64,000 nt of DNA. Origin: CAZOZZ01 sp965247425. GTDB taxonomy: Bacteria > Acidobacteriota > Terriglobia > 20CM-2-55-15. Position 1 is the first letter of the stretch. Every line of letters begins with the position of its first letter. The notes under the pieces are model-generated. The model was not told where the DNA came from. It did no database searches and saw only the letters and a program-made list of their open reading frames with translations. Where the stretch lies: the NCBI GenBank assembly GCA_965247425.1, contig OZ252023.1, positions 1,736,001 to 1,800,000 of the forward strand. Reading direction: 5' to 3'. Shown in pieces: positions 8,190 through 16,865 of the stretch. The translations under genes were made by a program, and so were the position numbers.

Positions 8190-8699
8190 ATGTCTGATCT
8201 CCAGATCAAAATACGGCAGGCGCAGGAGAGTGATGCGTCCGATGTTTCGGCCATACTGGCGGAAGCCGCGTCTTGGCTGGACTCAATCGGTCAGCCCTTA
8301 TGGAGACAAGATGAAATCACGCCTCTCGGCATCGAACGCGACATTCGCGCAGGCCTCTACTTCTTGGCATTGGCCAGCGGCGAGCCTGTAGGGACGCTGA
8401 AATTTCAACTAGAGGATAGGTTGTTCTGGCCTGAGGTTCGCGAAGGTCAATCGGCGCTTGTTCACAGGCTGGCGGTCAGGAGGGCCATGGCCGGTAAGGG
8501 TCTCTCGAGTCTGTTGCTGGACTGGGCGAAACGGCGAGCCGGAGATCTGGGGCGTAAGTTTCTGAGGCTGGGCTGTGCGATAAGGCCACAGTTGTGTGCT
8601 CTTTACGAATCCAATGGCTTCGTAAGGCACAGTGACAAGCAGGTTGGGCCGTATCATGTCGCGCGATATGAATACCGAGTGGACTGCGCTGATTCCTGA
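8190..8699 (+). CDS. GNAT-family N-acetyltransferase
   Basis: From ATG 8190 (GGAAGAGAG lies 11 nt upstream) the product is 169 aa. It shows the GNAT core: beta-strand LVHRLAVRRAMAGKGLSSLLLDWA, with RRAMAGKG as the acetyl-CoA loop, and a C-terminal CALYESNGFVRH segment. The substrate is unknown. It lies 88 bp after the GNAT-kinase fusion in the same direction but is not a close copy of its GNAT half. An upstream TTG at 8169 in frame is less likely as start. Confidence 0.82.
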   Translation: MSDLQIKIRQAQESDASDVSAILAEAASWLDSIGQPLWRQDEITPLGIERDIRAGLYFLALASGEPVGTLKFQLEDRLFWPEVREGQSALVHRLAVRRAMAGKGLSSLLLDWAKRRAGDLGRKFLRLGCAIRPQLCALYESNGFVRHSDKQVGPYHVARYEYRVDCADS

Positions 8700-8866
8700 A
8701 ACGAGAACGCCAGCGACGAACATCGCCAAGCCTCGACTCGCACGAACGGCACCGACTTCCCCGAATGGCGTTTGAACGGTAGCGGCCTGCGGCCGCGGAC
8801 GCTGCGCGTGAATGAACTGGAGGTGGGTGGACAAAAGTAAAGTGGGTCATAAAGGAGACCAATCCC

Positions 8867-9754
8867 ATGACCCACTTGAGATCGCGCATGCTGGAGGAAC
8901 TCCAGCGGCGCAACTATGCAGACAGTACCATTGAGAGTTACCTCCGTGCGGTGGAACATTTCGCACGGTACTTCTGTACACCGCCCGATCAACTCGGAGC
9001 GGACCATCTCCGTCAGTATCAGCTACACCTGATCCGGGACCGTAAGCTGGCCGCCCAGACCGTGGTCAGCCACATGTCCGCCCTGCGCTTCTTCTACGTG
9101 AAGACACTTCGGCAGGGGTACCCCCAACTGGATATTCCCAATCCGAAGCGCCCGAAACATCTGCCGACTGTCTTGAGCCGGGAGGAGGTAGCCCGCCTGA
9201 TCGGAGCCTCCAATAACCTGTACCAGTATACGTTGCTGATGATCCTCTATGCCACCGGGATGCGGCGCAGCGAGTTATGCCAGTTGAAGGTAAGCGACAT
9301 TGACAGCCCACGCATGATCCTCCATGTGCGCCAGGGCAAAGGGCGCCGCGATCGGGACCTGCCCCTGCGGCCCAAACTGCTGGAAACCTTGCGCGATTAC
9401 TGGCGCTGGATGCGACCGGAAACCTATCTGTTTCCCGGCGGCCGTTATCACTCCCAAACGGACCGGCCGATCAGTCCGAAAGCCGTCTACAACGTCGTGC
9501 GCGATGCCGCGGCCCGAGCCGGTATCACCAAACAGGTCTCTCCCCACACCCTACGCCACAGTCGGGCCACCCACCTGGTCGAAGCCGGTGCGGACCTTGC
9601 CACCATTCAACGTTTGCTCGGTCACGCCGATCTGAAACATACCACCGTGTATCTCCACCTCTCGGACCGTCACCTGAAGGCCGCCTCGGATCCCGCCGAT
9701 GACATGCCCGGTATCCCGTTCGATCCCCCGACGCTTCGGCCGAGGCCACGATGA
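8867..9754 (+). CDS. Tyrosine recombinase (phage-integrase family) of IS91-type element
   Basis: ATG 8867 follows AAAGGAG at a good distance. The 295-aa product has an N-terminal SAM-like core-binding domain (residues ~1-90) and a catalytic domain with Arg in ATGMRRSELCQL, Lys in GKGRRDRD, HTLRHSRATHL (HxxR), His in LLGHADLKHT and nucleophile Tyr in TTVYLHLS. This is a complete RKHRHY set. It overlaps the transposase start by four bases and probably acts with it in transposition. The C-terminal tail is proline/arginine-rich. Confidence 0.92.
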   Translation: MTHLRSRMLEELQRRNYADSTIESYLRAVEHFARYFCTPPDQLGADHLRQYQLHLIRDRKLAAQTVVSHMSALRFFYVKTLRQGYPQLDIPNPKRPKHLPTVLSREEVARLIGASNNLYQYTLLMILYATGMRRSELCQLKVSDIDSPRMILHVRQGKGRRDRDLPLRPKLLETLRDYWRWMRPETYLFPGGRYHSQTDRPISPKAVYNVVRDAAARAGITKQVSPHTLRHSRATHLVEAGADLATIQRLLGHADLKHTTVYLHLSDRHLKAASDPADDMPGIPFDPPTLRPRPR

Positions 9755-10932
9755 CGCGGCCGGCTGTCGAAGTGGCTGACATCTTTCGTGCCGCCGCCCC
9801 CGGGTTTCTGGGTCGACACCGCGCCAGCTCCCAGCAACGGAAAGTGGTCGGCGCGATCACCCGCTGCCGCACCGCCGCCCTGGGCGGTCACATCGACTAC
9901 TGCACCGGATGCGGTAAAGAGTGGGGCTTGTCATTCAACTCCTGCAGGGATCGACATTGCCCAAAGTGTCAGGCTCAAGCCCGCCAACGCTGGCTCGCCG
10001 CACGGCAGGGCGAGTTGCTGCCCACTTCCTATTTCCATCTTGTCTTCACCCTACCCCACAAGCTGAACACACTCATCCGCGCCAATCCGGAGGTACTCTA
10101 CAACCTGTTGTTTCGCGCCGTTGCCGATACCCTCATCCAGGTCGCCGCCAATCCGAAACGGCTCGGCGCCCAGATCGGCTTCTTCGCCATCCTCCACACC
10201 TGGACTCAGACCCTGGTGTTTCATCCCCACATTCACTGTGTGGTTCCCGCCGGCGGCCTCCACCCCGATCACTCCCGCTGGATCCCCACCTCCCATCGAT
10301 TCTTCTTGCCGCGCCGCGTCCTCCGCTCCGTCTTCCGCGCCAAGTTCCTCGACGGACTCCATCATGCGTTGGCCCACGGCCGGCTTCGCTTTCCCTATCC
10401 GATCCAGCCCCTCCAGGAACCGAAACGTTTTCGGAAATGGATCCGTACCCTTCACGCCCACCCATGGATCGTCTACACCAAACCCCCGTTTGCCGATCCC
10501 GGCCAGGTCCTGCGCTATCTCGGCCGCTATACCCATCGCGTCGCCATCTCCAACCATCGGCTCGTCGCCTTCGACCACCACCAGGTTCAGTTTCGATGGC
10601 GGGATCGCAAAGCCGGCAACACGTCGCACACGATGACGCTCTCCGCTTCCGAGTTCATCCGACGCTTCCTGCTCCATGTCCTTCCGAAGCGCTTTGTCCG
10701 CATCCGACACTTTGGATTCATGGCCAACTTCCGTCGCAAGTCTTCGCTCCAACTCTGCCGCCAACTCTTGCGGTGGGTGCCGCCATCAACCCAGGAAACC
10801 TCTTCGACCACCGTCTCGACATGGACCTGTCCGGACTGTCAGGCTCCGATAAAGGTTCGTCAACGCCTCTCAGCAGTCGAGATCGCTCGACGACCGGGAC
10901 TCCGACTATGCGCGGTTTTCGATACCTCGTAG
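9751..10932 (+). CDS. IS91-family (HUH) transposase
   Basis: A 393-aa product. An N-terminal zinc-binding segment (CTGCGKEWG, CRDRHCPKCQ) is followed by the HUH metal site HPHIHCVVPAGG and the catalytic tyrosine region YLGRYTHRVAISN, all typical of the single-strand IS91 transposases. The C-terminus has another CPDC knuckle and looks complete. The ATG overlaps the recombinase stop (ATGA), showing translational coupling. A long alternative frame over the same DNA is proline/arginine-rich and is not a gene. Confidence 0.92.
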   Translation: MTRPAVEVADIFRAAAPGFLGRHRASSQQRKVVGAITRCRTAALGGHIDYCTGCGKEWGLSFNSCRDRHCPKCQAQARQRWLAARQGELLPTSYFHLVFTLPHKLNTLIRANPEVLYNLLFRAVADTLIQVAANPKRLGAQIGFFAILHTWTQTLVFHPHIHCVVPAGGLHPDHSRWIPTSHRFFLPRRVLRSVFRAKFLDGLHHALAHGRLRFPYPIQPLQEPKRFRKWIRTLHAHPWIVYTKPPFADPGQVLRYLGRYTHRVAISNHRLVAFDHHQVQFRWRDRKAGNTSHTMTLSASEFIRRFLLHVLPKRFVRIRHFGFMANFRRKSSLQLCRQLLRWVPPSTQETSSTTVSTWTCPDCQAPIKVRQRLSAVEIARRPGLRLCAVFDTS

Positions 10933-11250
10933 CGACGATCCTACAACTTCAACATGCCGACCTGTTCGCGCAGGCCATCTCACCCGTGTGTCTGCCCGGC
11001 CGGATGCGTTTCCAATCGGGCTTTCTGGGACTCCAATTCATGCCTTCACTCGATGCCTCGGCAATCGCGATCCGCCCGAGAGCGTCCCCCTCGATTCCAC
11101 ATCGACCCGCTGTTTCGCTTCCCATCGGCGCCGCGAAACATACTTTCTCCATAGCCCCCACATTGCGGCTTCGCTCCACCCGCTCCCTTCAAACTCCGTT
11201 ATCGAAATTGCCGCGGTAGACACAAATTCGCTTGTCCTGTGGCATTTCGA

Positions 11251-11540
11251 GCCGCGGTAATCCCGATCAACACTAGGCGTTTCTAGCAAGGGACTGCGCC
11301 TTTGTTCGAAAAGCCGGCACTCCTGCGAGGCCCAAGTCCCAGCCGCAACTCTTGGTGTTGTCTGGGCAAGTAGTGCAAGATATCGTGAAGACAGTATCAC
11401 TCTGTACGCAGGGCGTATAAGGCCGTGCAGCCTCTTGCGCCGCTGGCCATACACCACACCTTTGACCTTGGTATGGCGCTATCTAATTCTGGATAATTCG
11501 TTAGGTGGTACGTGGACGGACGGCTTTCGCGATCCGACAT
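11251..11540. other. Gap after the IS91-type element
   Basis: 290 bp without a convincing gene. Just before the nucleotidyltransferase, TTCGTTAGGTGG (about 11498-11509) matches the integron core GTTRRRY on the plus strand, but I cannot pair it with a partner half-site. Confidence 0.35.
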
Positions 11541-12284
11541 ATGGAAAACAATCTCGCACTTTATCTACAAGATCTGGTCCGCTCGATCCGGTCGATTCTA
11601 CACGATGACGTAAACACTATTGCGGTAGGCGGGTCGATCGCGTTCGACGATTTTCATCCGGACATGAGCGACGTTGATGTCGCCCTCTTTCTGCGCGATA
11701 CCCCGACAACGGCACAGTTATCGACGCTCTCGGTCCTCTTGGACAATGAGGAATTGCCGTGTCCCGGCAAGGGATTGGATCTGATCGCATTCCATGGAGA
11801 GTCTGTCGGGGCGACGCCGCCATTGCCGCGAGCAATATTCGGCTTCGTTACAGGGCCGGCGTGGCGGACAGAATTGACCGGTGCCGAGAAGAGTGCCGAT
11901 CTTCTCGTCGATCTATTTGTGTTGCGTCATTATGGTCGAACCGTGTTTGGGCCAAGTCCACGGCAGATAATTGGATCAATCGACAAGGGTGCATTGCGTT
12001 CGGTGTTGGCAGACGTCGTAAACTGGCATCGAACGCGGATTCATGATCCCTTTCATGATCCGACGGGAGCTTTCGCGGTGTTGAATGCCTGCCGTGCCTG
12101 GCGCTTTCTGGCGGAAGGTGTCATGGGGTCAAAGACGGCGGGTGGCCAATGGGCTATCGCTCGTCGCGGAGGCATGCCGGTGATCGAGGCGGCGCTGGCA
12201 CTTCGCTGCGGTGGTCAGATCGATCGCCTGGATCAAGGCGAGGTGTTGCGGTTTTTGGATGTGGTGGACGGAGAGATTGCGTGA
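11541..12284 (+). CDS. Nucleotidyltransferase-domain protein (aminoglycoside-adenylyltransferase-like fold)
   Basis: Starting at ATG 11541 (MENNLALYLQDL) the product is 247 aa. The polymerase-beta-type NTase signature is clear: VGGSIAFDDFHPDMSDVDVA, i.e. GS-x(n)-DxD, near residue 35, followed by an all-helical C-terminal half. This layout is like AadA/DUF4111 proteins, which transfer AMP to aminoglycosides, but no resistance function can be claimed. It ends 16 bp before the grpB-like gene and is probably co-transcribed. In-frame GTG/TTG codons upstream to 11505 are weaker starts. Confidence 0.75.
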   Translation: MENNLALYLQDLVRSIRSILHDDVNTIAVGGSIAFDDFHPDMSDVDVALFLRDTPTTAQLSTLSVLLDNEELPCPGKGLDLIAFHGESVGATPPLPRAIFGFVTGPAWRTELTGAEKSADLLVDLFVLRHYGRTVFGPSPRQIIGSIDKGALRSVLADVVNWHRTRIHDPFHDPTGAFAVLNACRAWRFLAEGVMGSKTAGGQWAIARRGGMPVIEAALALRCGGQIDRLDQGEVLRFLDVVDGEIA

Positions 12285-12300
12285 TGCGGCTATCGAAAAG

Positions 12301-12848
12301 ATGAGCGTCTACTCAAACCTCAACCGACCGCTTATCGTTGAGGACTATGACACAGCGTGGCCGGCCTTGTATGAGGCAGAGCGGAACCGCCTAACACTGG
12401 CGGTGAATGAGCGGATAGTTGACATTCAGCACATCGGGAGCACATCCGTGCCCAACACTCGTGCTAAACCCGTGATCGACATTGCCATGGCGATCGAACA
12501 TCTGGATGACGCCCTTGCTTGCGTCGAGATGCTCCAAGAGAGCGGCCATGAATACGTGCCCGAAGCCGAAGCAGCGTTGCCAGACAGACGTTTTCTTTGG
12601 CGGGTTGCACCTGACGGACAGAGATATCACGTTCATCTGGCGGAAGTCCGCAGTGATCTGTGGAACGATCCGATCGCGTTTCGCGAGTACCTGCGCGTGA
12701 ATCCAGCGGTTGCACGCGAGTACGGAAAGCTGAAGGCTGGGCTAGCGGACCGCTGTGGCTCCGATGGGGAACCTATATTGTCGGTAAGACAGCGTTTATC
12801 AAGCGAGCACTCAGTGATGCAAGACCAGAGCCTTCGGATTCTGAATGA
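12301..12848 (+). pseudogene. GrpB-family protein (UPF0157), frameshifted near the 3' end
   Basis: From ATG 12301 the frame shows the GrpB hallmarks: VDIQHIGSTSVPN, AKPVIDI and RYHVHLAEV. This family shares a nucleotidyltransferase fold and is of unsettled function. The natural C-terminus (GTYIVGKTAFIKRALS, ending at TGA 12848) lies in another frame: total length 548 nt is one base short. The shift falls at a run of four Gs near 12767. Without repair the frame would run to 12885 with unrelated residues. It may be a homopolymer error or a real mutation. It overlaps the convergent membrane-protein gene at its 3' end. Confidence 0.75.
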
Positions 12849-13113
12849 GTCTGCCGTTTGTACCGCGGTCGCTGCCCCAATCTAGCCCGCAACTCAGCGT
12901 CAAGACCAAGACAGCTACAACAACTCCTACCAGCGCAAGTCCCGAGAAAAGAGCGTTTAGCCCCCCGAACATGTCGCCGAAAAGGCCTCGCTTGTCCCAT
13001 TCGTCGAACCCCCACAAAACAGCAGCCCAATAGAGCACAGCTGTGAGAATGGCCGCGAACATGATCGTCCTGATCGGGATCTTGAAGGGTGGGCTGGATT
13101 CGTTCTTCTGCAT
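12811..13113 (-). CDS. Small membrane protein, probably 3'-truncated
   Basis: From ATG 13113 (MQKNESSPPFKIPIRTIM) the 100-aa product has two transmembrane helices (AAILTAVLYWAAVLW and ALFSGLALVGVVVAVLVL) joined by DMFGGLNALFS. Proteins with this FGG-N-ALFS layout normally continue after the second helix into a long coiled coil. Here the sequence goes into residues antisense to the grpB-like 3' end and stops, so the gene appears cut by a junction. The gene is 32 bp from the left end of the IS21-type element. The function is unknown. Confidence 0.5.
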   Translation of the reverse strand: MQKNESSPPFKIPIRTIMFAAILTAVLYWAAVLWGFDEWDKRGLFGDMFGGLNALFSGLALVGVVVAVLVLTLSCGLDWGSDRGTNGRLIQNPKALVLHH

Positions 13114-13145
13114 GATTCCCCGTGTTGATTTCGCTACTCTAAATT

Positions 13146-13178
13146 GGCCCACTTTTGATCGTTTGATTTGGCCCACCC
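13146..13178 (+). repeat. Left terminal inverted repeat of the IS21 element
   Basis: 33 bp, inverse of 15823-15855 with one mismatch (T versus C at the middle). It contains GGCCCAC twice. Confidence 0.92.
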
Positions 13179-13234
13179 CTGACGACTGAACCGGAGAGGC
13201 TGTTCCGAACAAAGAGTCGGAATGGAGGGACCCG

Positions 13235-14767
13235 GTGTCAAGGAGATCGAAGGTGGAATTATTTGAAGAGATTCGGCGAGAGCACGAGTTTGGTGTGGGA
13301 ACGATCCAGGGTGTGGCCCGGCGGCTGGGGGTGCATCGGCGGATGGTGCGTCAAGCGCTGGGAAACGCCGTGCCGCCGGCGAGGAAGAGCCCGGAGCGGA
13401 AGAGGCCGAGGCTGGAGCCGGTTATGGAATTTATCAACGGGGTGTTGGAGGCGGACAGGCAGGCCCCGCGGAAGCAGCGGCACACCAGTCACCGGATCTA
13501 CGAACGGATCCGGATGGAATTTCCGAAACATCCGATTGGGGAATCGACGGTTCGCCGGTATGTCGGGCGGCGGAAGCGGGAGATGGGTTTCATCCGACAG
13601 GAGACGTTCGTGCCGCAAAGCTACGCCTGGGGTCAGGAAGCACAGATCGACTGGTACGAAGCCGTCGCGGAGTTGGATGGCGAACGGCAGAAGCTCCAGG
13701 TTTTCTGTATGCGGAGCATGGGCAGTGGTGGCGCATTCCATCGAGCTTATCCTCGGGCGACAAAACAGGCATTCCTGGAGGCTCATGAGTTGGGTTTCCG
13801 CTATTTTGCGGGGGTCTTCGGGGTGCTGCGTTATGACAACCTGACCAGCGCGGTGAAGAAGATTCTGCGGGGATACCGGCGTGTAGAGACCGAACGGTTC
13901 ATCGCGTTTCGGTCGCATTGGAAGTTTCAAGCCGAGTTCTGCACACCCGGCGAGGGCCACGAGAAAGGCGGTGTGGAAGGCGAAGCCGGATACTTCCGGC
14001 GCAATCACCTGGTACCGGTGCCGAAGGCGAAGGACCTGGCGGATCTGAATGCGCAGCTGCTGGCCGGTTGCCGGGCCGATGAACGGCGCAAGATCGGCGA
14101 TCGGGTCCAGACGGTGGGTGAAGGGATGCAGATCGAACAGCCCCATCTGCTCGCGTTATCGACCGAAGGGTTCCCTCTGGCCGAGGACAGCTTTCCACGA
14201 GTCGATGGTAAGGGATGTGTACGGGTGCGTAACAACTTCTACTCCGCCCCCGTCAAGACCGGGACTGTGGTGCGGGCGAGCGTTTTTCCGGCCTACGTGG
14301 AGGTCTGGCACGATGGCGGATGCGTGGCGCGGCATGAGCGAGGATATGGAAACGGCCAGCACTTCTTCAATCTGGAACATTATCTGGAGGTGTTGGAGCG
14401 GAAGCCGGGCGCGCTGGCCGGGAGCAAGCCTCTGGAGCAATGGCGGCAACAGGGCCGATGGCCGAAAAGCTATGACGAGTTCTGGCAGACGTTGATCGAT
14501 CGCAACGGAAAACAGAATGGGACCCGCGCAATGGTGGAGTTGCTCCTACTGGGCCGGGAACATGGCTATAGCGAGCTGGATTCCGCATTCCAACAAGCCC
14601 TGCGCCTGGGATGCTCCGATGCCGCCGCGGCGCGCTACCTGATGACCGAGGCCCGATTCGACCGGCCGGCGGCGCCGCGACTGGAAGTGGCCGCACTACG
14701 CGCTTATGAGCGGCCCCTGCCGGAGGTGAATACTTACGATGCACTGCTCACTGCGGAGGTGGTCTAG
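13235..14767 (+). CDS. istA: IS21-family transposase IstA
   Basis: GTG 13235 gives a 510-aa product. An N-terminal helix-turn-helix (VARRLGVHRRMVRQAL) is followed by an integrase-core DDE domain: Asp in QIDWYEAVAEL, Asp in LRYDNLTSAVKK, and Glu in EKGGVEGEAGYF. This matches full-length IstA proteins. It overlaps istB by one base (TAGTG), giving coupled translation as in IS21 elements. The product cuts and joins the IS ends with help from IstB. Confidence 0.93.
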   Translation: MSRRSKVELFEEIRREHEFGVGTIQGVARRLGVHRRMVRQALGNAVPPARKSPERKRPRLEPVMEFINGVLEADRQAPRKQRHTSHRIYERIRMEFPKHPIGESTVRRYVGRRKREMGFIRQETFVPQSYAWGQEAQIDWYEAVAELDGERQKLQVFCMRSMGSGGAFHRAYPRATKQAFLEAHELGFRYFAGVFGVLRYDNLTSAVKKILRGYRRVETERFIAFRSHWKFQAEFCTPGEGHEKGGVEGEAGYFRRNHLVPVPKAKDLADLNAQLLAGCRADERRKIGDRVQTVGEGMQIEQPHLLALSTEGFPLAEDSFPRVDGKGCVRVRNNFYSAPVKTGTVVRASVFPAYVEVWHDGGCVARHERGYGNGQHFFNLEHYLEVLERKPGALAGSKPLEQWRQQGRWPKSYDEFWQTLIDRNGKQNGTRAMVELLLLGREHGYSELDSAFQQALRLGCSDAAAARYLMTEARFDRPAAPRLEVAALRAYERPLPEVNTYDALLTAEVV

Positions 14768-15579
14768 TGTCCGCCACAGCCGGCGGGGTCGAACAGGCGG
14801 CGATTCAGCAGTACTGTAAAGCTCTCCGGACGCCCACGATCGGAACGCAGTTTGCGGCCATGGCCGAGCAGGCCCAGCGGGAAGAGCACACCTACACACG
14901 GTATCTGGAAGCCTTGCTGGCGATGGAAGTTGAAGAACGCGAACGGAACACCGTGGCCCGGCGGATTCAAGCCGCACGTTTCCCTCGAATGAAGACACTC
15001 GAGGACTTTGACTTCTCGCGGTCGAAGGTTCCAGCCAACCGGATCCGTGGACTCGCAGACGGTGGCTATTTAGAACACGCCGAACCTGTCGTCCTGATCG
15101 GGGAGTGTGGAACGGGCAAGACGCACCTGGCCACAGGACTGTGCGTGGCCGCTTGTCGGCAGAAGAAGCGGGTTCGCTTTACGACGGCCGCCGGCTTGAT
15201 CAACGAGTTGGTCGAGGCCCAACACAACGACCAGTTCCGCCGGGTTCTGGCCCGATGGTTCCGATACGAGTTGATTGCCATCGACGAAGTCGGCTATGTC
15301 CCGATGGCAGACCTCGGCGCCGAACTCCTCTTTCAAGTCATCTCGGATCGAGCCGAGCGGGCGACGGTGATCTTGACAACGAATCTGCCGTTCTCGGAAT
15401 GGACCCAGGTGTTTCCCAATGTTCGGCTGTGCAAGGCGTTGCTGGACCGGATAACCGATCGCGCTCACATCATCGAGACCGGAACCGAATCCTTCCGGTT
15501 TCGGCGCACGTTGGAGAAACGACAGAAACCACGGCATCCGCCTGGAAAGGAGAAACCCGCGAAACAAACCACGTCCTGA
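14767..15579 (+). CDS. istB: IS21-family helper ATPase IstB
   Basis: GTG 14767 overlaps the istA stop. The 270-aa AAA+ ATPase shows Walker A GECGTGKTHLATGL (about residue 118), Walker B LIAIDEVGYVPM and sensor TTNLPFSEW. IstB proteins load on target DNA and stimulate IstA. Length and motifs are complete, so the IS looks able to move. Confidence 0.93.
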   Translation: MSATAGGVEQAAIQQYCKALRTPTIGTQFAAMAEQAQREEHTYTRYLEALLAMEVEERERNTVARRIQAARFPRMKTLEDFDFSRSKVPANRIRGLADGGYLEHAEPVVLIGECGTGKTHLATGLCVAACRQKKRVRFTTAAGLINELVEAQHNDQFRRVLARWFRYELIAIDEVGYVPMADLGAELLFQVISDRAERATVILTTNLPFSEWTQVFPNVRLCKALLDRITDRAHIIETGTESFRFRRTLEKRQKPRHPPGKEKPAKQTTS

Positions 15580-15822
15580 GGGTCGGATCGCCGCGCGGTC
15601 GTCGATCCTGGGCGATCCTGGAAACGGAGTTTTTTCCCGAAAGAAAGAAAAAGAACCAAAAAGAAAGAAACGGAGGCCTGTGGAAGATGACGCGCTGTGG
15701 AAATCCTAAAAACCAGGATTCCCACAGCGCTTGGAAAAGCCTCGCCAAGGGCGCTCGGCTTTCCCACATCTACAACACAGGCCCGACGGTAATTATCACT
15801 ACTCGGAATTATTAACAGGAGG
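15580..15822. other. Noncoding 3' part of the IS21 element
   Basis: 243 bp between istB and the right repeat. An A-rich stretch (15630-15670) is followed by a long hairpin at 15692-15730; no ORF is convincing. Confidence 0.6.
15692..15730 (+). terminator. Long hairpin downstream of istB
   Basis: A 16-bp stem (GCGCTGTGGAAATCCT paired to its near-complement, one A-C mismatch) closes a 7-nt A-rich loop. No T-run follows, so this may act as a transcription block or an IS-specific structure rather than a classical terminator. Confidence 0.5.
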
Positions 15823-15855
15823 GGGTGGGCCAAATCAGACGATCAAAAGTGGGCC
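15823..15855 (-). repeat. Right terminal inverted repeat of the IS21 element
   Basis: 33 bp, matches the inverse of 13146-13178 at 32 positions. Confidence 0.92.
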
Positions 15856-15895
15856 AGACCGGGTGGACAAACCCACGTGTCAGGCCGACCAAGGA

Positions 15896-16607
15896 TCAAG
15901 TCTCTTTCTGTCCCCCAAGAAGCTTCTCTTTCAGGTCCAATATCGACTGACGGCTTTCTTCCTGGACCGCCGGTTTAACGTAGATCTCCTCAAGGATTTC
16001 ACTCAAAGTCGCTAGTATCAGCGTCAGGTGTGACGACTCCCATCCGTCGTAGGAATCTTCGTGAACCTTTTCGCTGGTTATTTTTTGAATTGCGGCAAGA
16101 GTGTCGAAATACTCAGGCGGCACCCGAGTGAGTTTTTCCTTCAACGACTTGATGCGATCTTCGTAGCTGTCGCCCGTCGCTTTTTCAATTCGGGCTAGCT
16201 CATAGACAACTTTCCGAGCGCAGGCAGACGCACCCGTCAAAAGATTACTCTTTTGCGACTGCTGCGCTTCGGCCAAGACCTCGCGCAGAACACGCGGTAT
16301 GCGGGAGTCGATGGTGTGGAATGAAGTTGGGACGGAATAGAAAATCTTGTCGTCAATGGCGTTGGTGGTGAATTGGAGACCTGTGGTGGTGTGTATCACG
16401 AGGTCTGAATCGAACGTGAGATGCATGGAATCGTTCTCGCAACCCCCGCAACGGACAGAAACTGCGTCGCAGGTTTTGTTGTCGCTCCAAATCAAATCTC
16501 TTTTTCCCGCTGATCTTATACACGACGTGATTCCGATTGCAGAAAGGACAGTTATATCTGTCCGCGTCGACGAAGTACTTTGAGTCTAGATGTGATTGAT
16601 CCGACAT
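15896..16607 (-). pseudogene. DUF4145-like zinc-ribbon protein, frameshifted
   Basis: The gene should run from ATG 16607 to 15896, but 712 nt is one base too many. The first frame gives MSDQSHLDSKYF and the first knuckle CPFCNRNH; then at a run of five As (about 16505) the frame must change to continue with LIWSDNKTC and the second knuckle CGGCEN, followed by a helical domain (SRIPRVLREVLAEAQQ, LTGASACARKVVYELAR) typical of DUF4145 proteins. These are often found near defence and mobile genes; the function is unknown. A homopolymer sequencing error is the simplest explanation. It adjoins the right end of the IS21 element. Confidence 0.65.
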
Positions 16608-16629
16608 TTCCGCACCCTATCCGCACCCA

Positions 16630-16658
16630 AAGAGAAATGCCCGACCTTGCGGCCGGGC
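16630..16658 (-). terminator. Intrinsic terminator of the tRNA-Ala gene
   Basis: On the minus strand an 8-bp stem (GCCCGGCC/GGTCGGGC, one G-U) closes a GCAA tetraloop and is followed by ATTTCTCTTT. It lies 20 bp after the tRNA. Confidence 0.75.
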
Positions 16659-16677
16659 TATCTCATTGATTCTAAAG

Positions 16678-16750
16678 TGGACCTGACGGGGATCGAACCC
16701 GTGACCTCATGACTGCCAGTCATGCGCGCTCCCAGCTGCGCCACAGGCCC
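16678..16750 (-). tRNA. tRNA-Ala (anticodon GGC)
   Basis: 73 nt fold into a full cloverleaf. The acceptor GGGCCTG pairs with CAGGTCC and includes the G3-U70 wobble that identifies alanine tRNAs. The D-arm has CAGCTGGGA; the anticodon arm CATGA-CTGGCAG-TCATG puts GGC at positions 34-36; the T-arm is ACGGGTTCGATCCCCGT. The discriminator is A and CCA is not encoded. tRNA genes are common integration sites, and this one marks the edge between the accessory zone and the more conserved region. Confidence 0.95.
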
Positions 16751-16865
16751 ACACTATCCAACTCATCGTAACGAAAAGGGAACAGCGGGTCAATTGAACC
16801 TTGGCGTGGTGACACGTCGTCCTCTCCGGGTTGAGAAATGAACAGAAAGGACCGACGGTGCCGCT

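Larger units (their letters stand above)
8800..11250 (+). mobile_element. IS91-type element with tyrosine recombinase
   Basis: Two overlapping plus-strand genes, a tyrosine recombinase and a Y2/HUH IS91-type transposase, form the known two-gene IS91 subgroup that moves by rolling-circle-like transposition. The 3' noncoding tail after the transposase (10933 to about 11250) is GC-rich, shows no other gene, and may hold oriIS. Exact ends cannot be fixed because IS91 elements lack inverted repeats; the boundaries given are approximate. Confidence 0.7.
13145..15856 (+). mobile_element. IS21-family insertion sequence
   Basis: A complete element of about 2.7 kb starting TGG and ending CCA (the TG...CA ends of IS21). 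Terminal inverted repeats at 13146-13178 and 15823-15855 match in 32 of 33 positions. Each contains two copies of the GGCCCAC-type motif, like the multiple transposase sites of IS21. Inside are istA and istB in the plus direction. I see no target duplication: flanks are AAAT on the left and GACC on the right. Confidence 0.9.

Noticed and set aside
9921..11219. 432-aa plus-strand frame overlapping the IS91 transposase
   Set aside because: Ser/Pro/Arg-rich alternative frame of the transposase gene, common in such elements and not a real protein.
11498..11509. attC site before the nucleotidyltransferase
   Set aside because: Only one core (GTTAGGT) is present and no paired half-site or palindrome could be found, so it is only mentioned in the gap entry.
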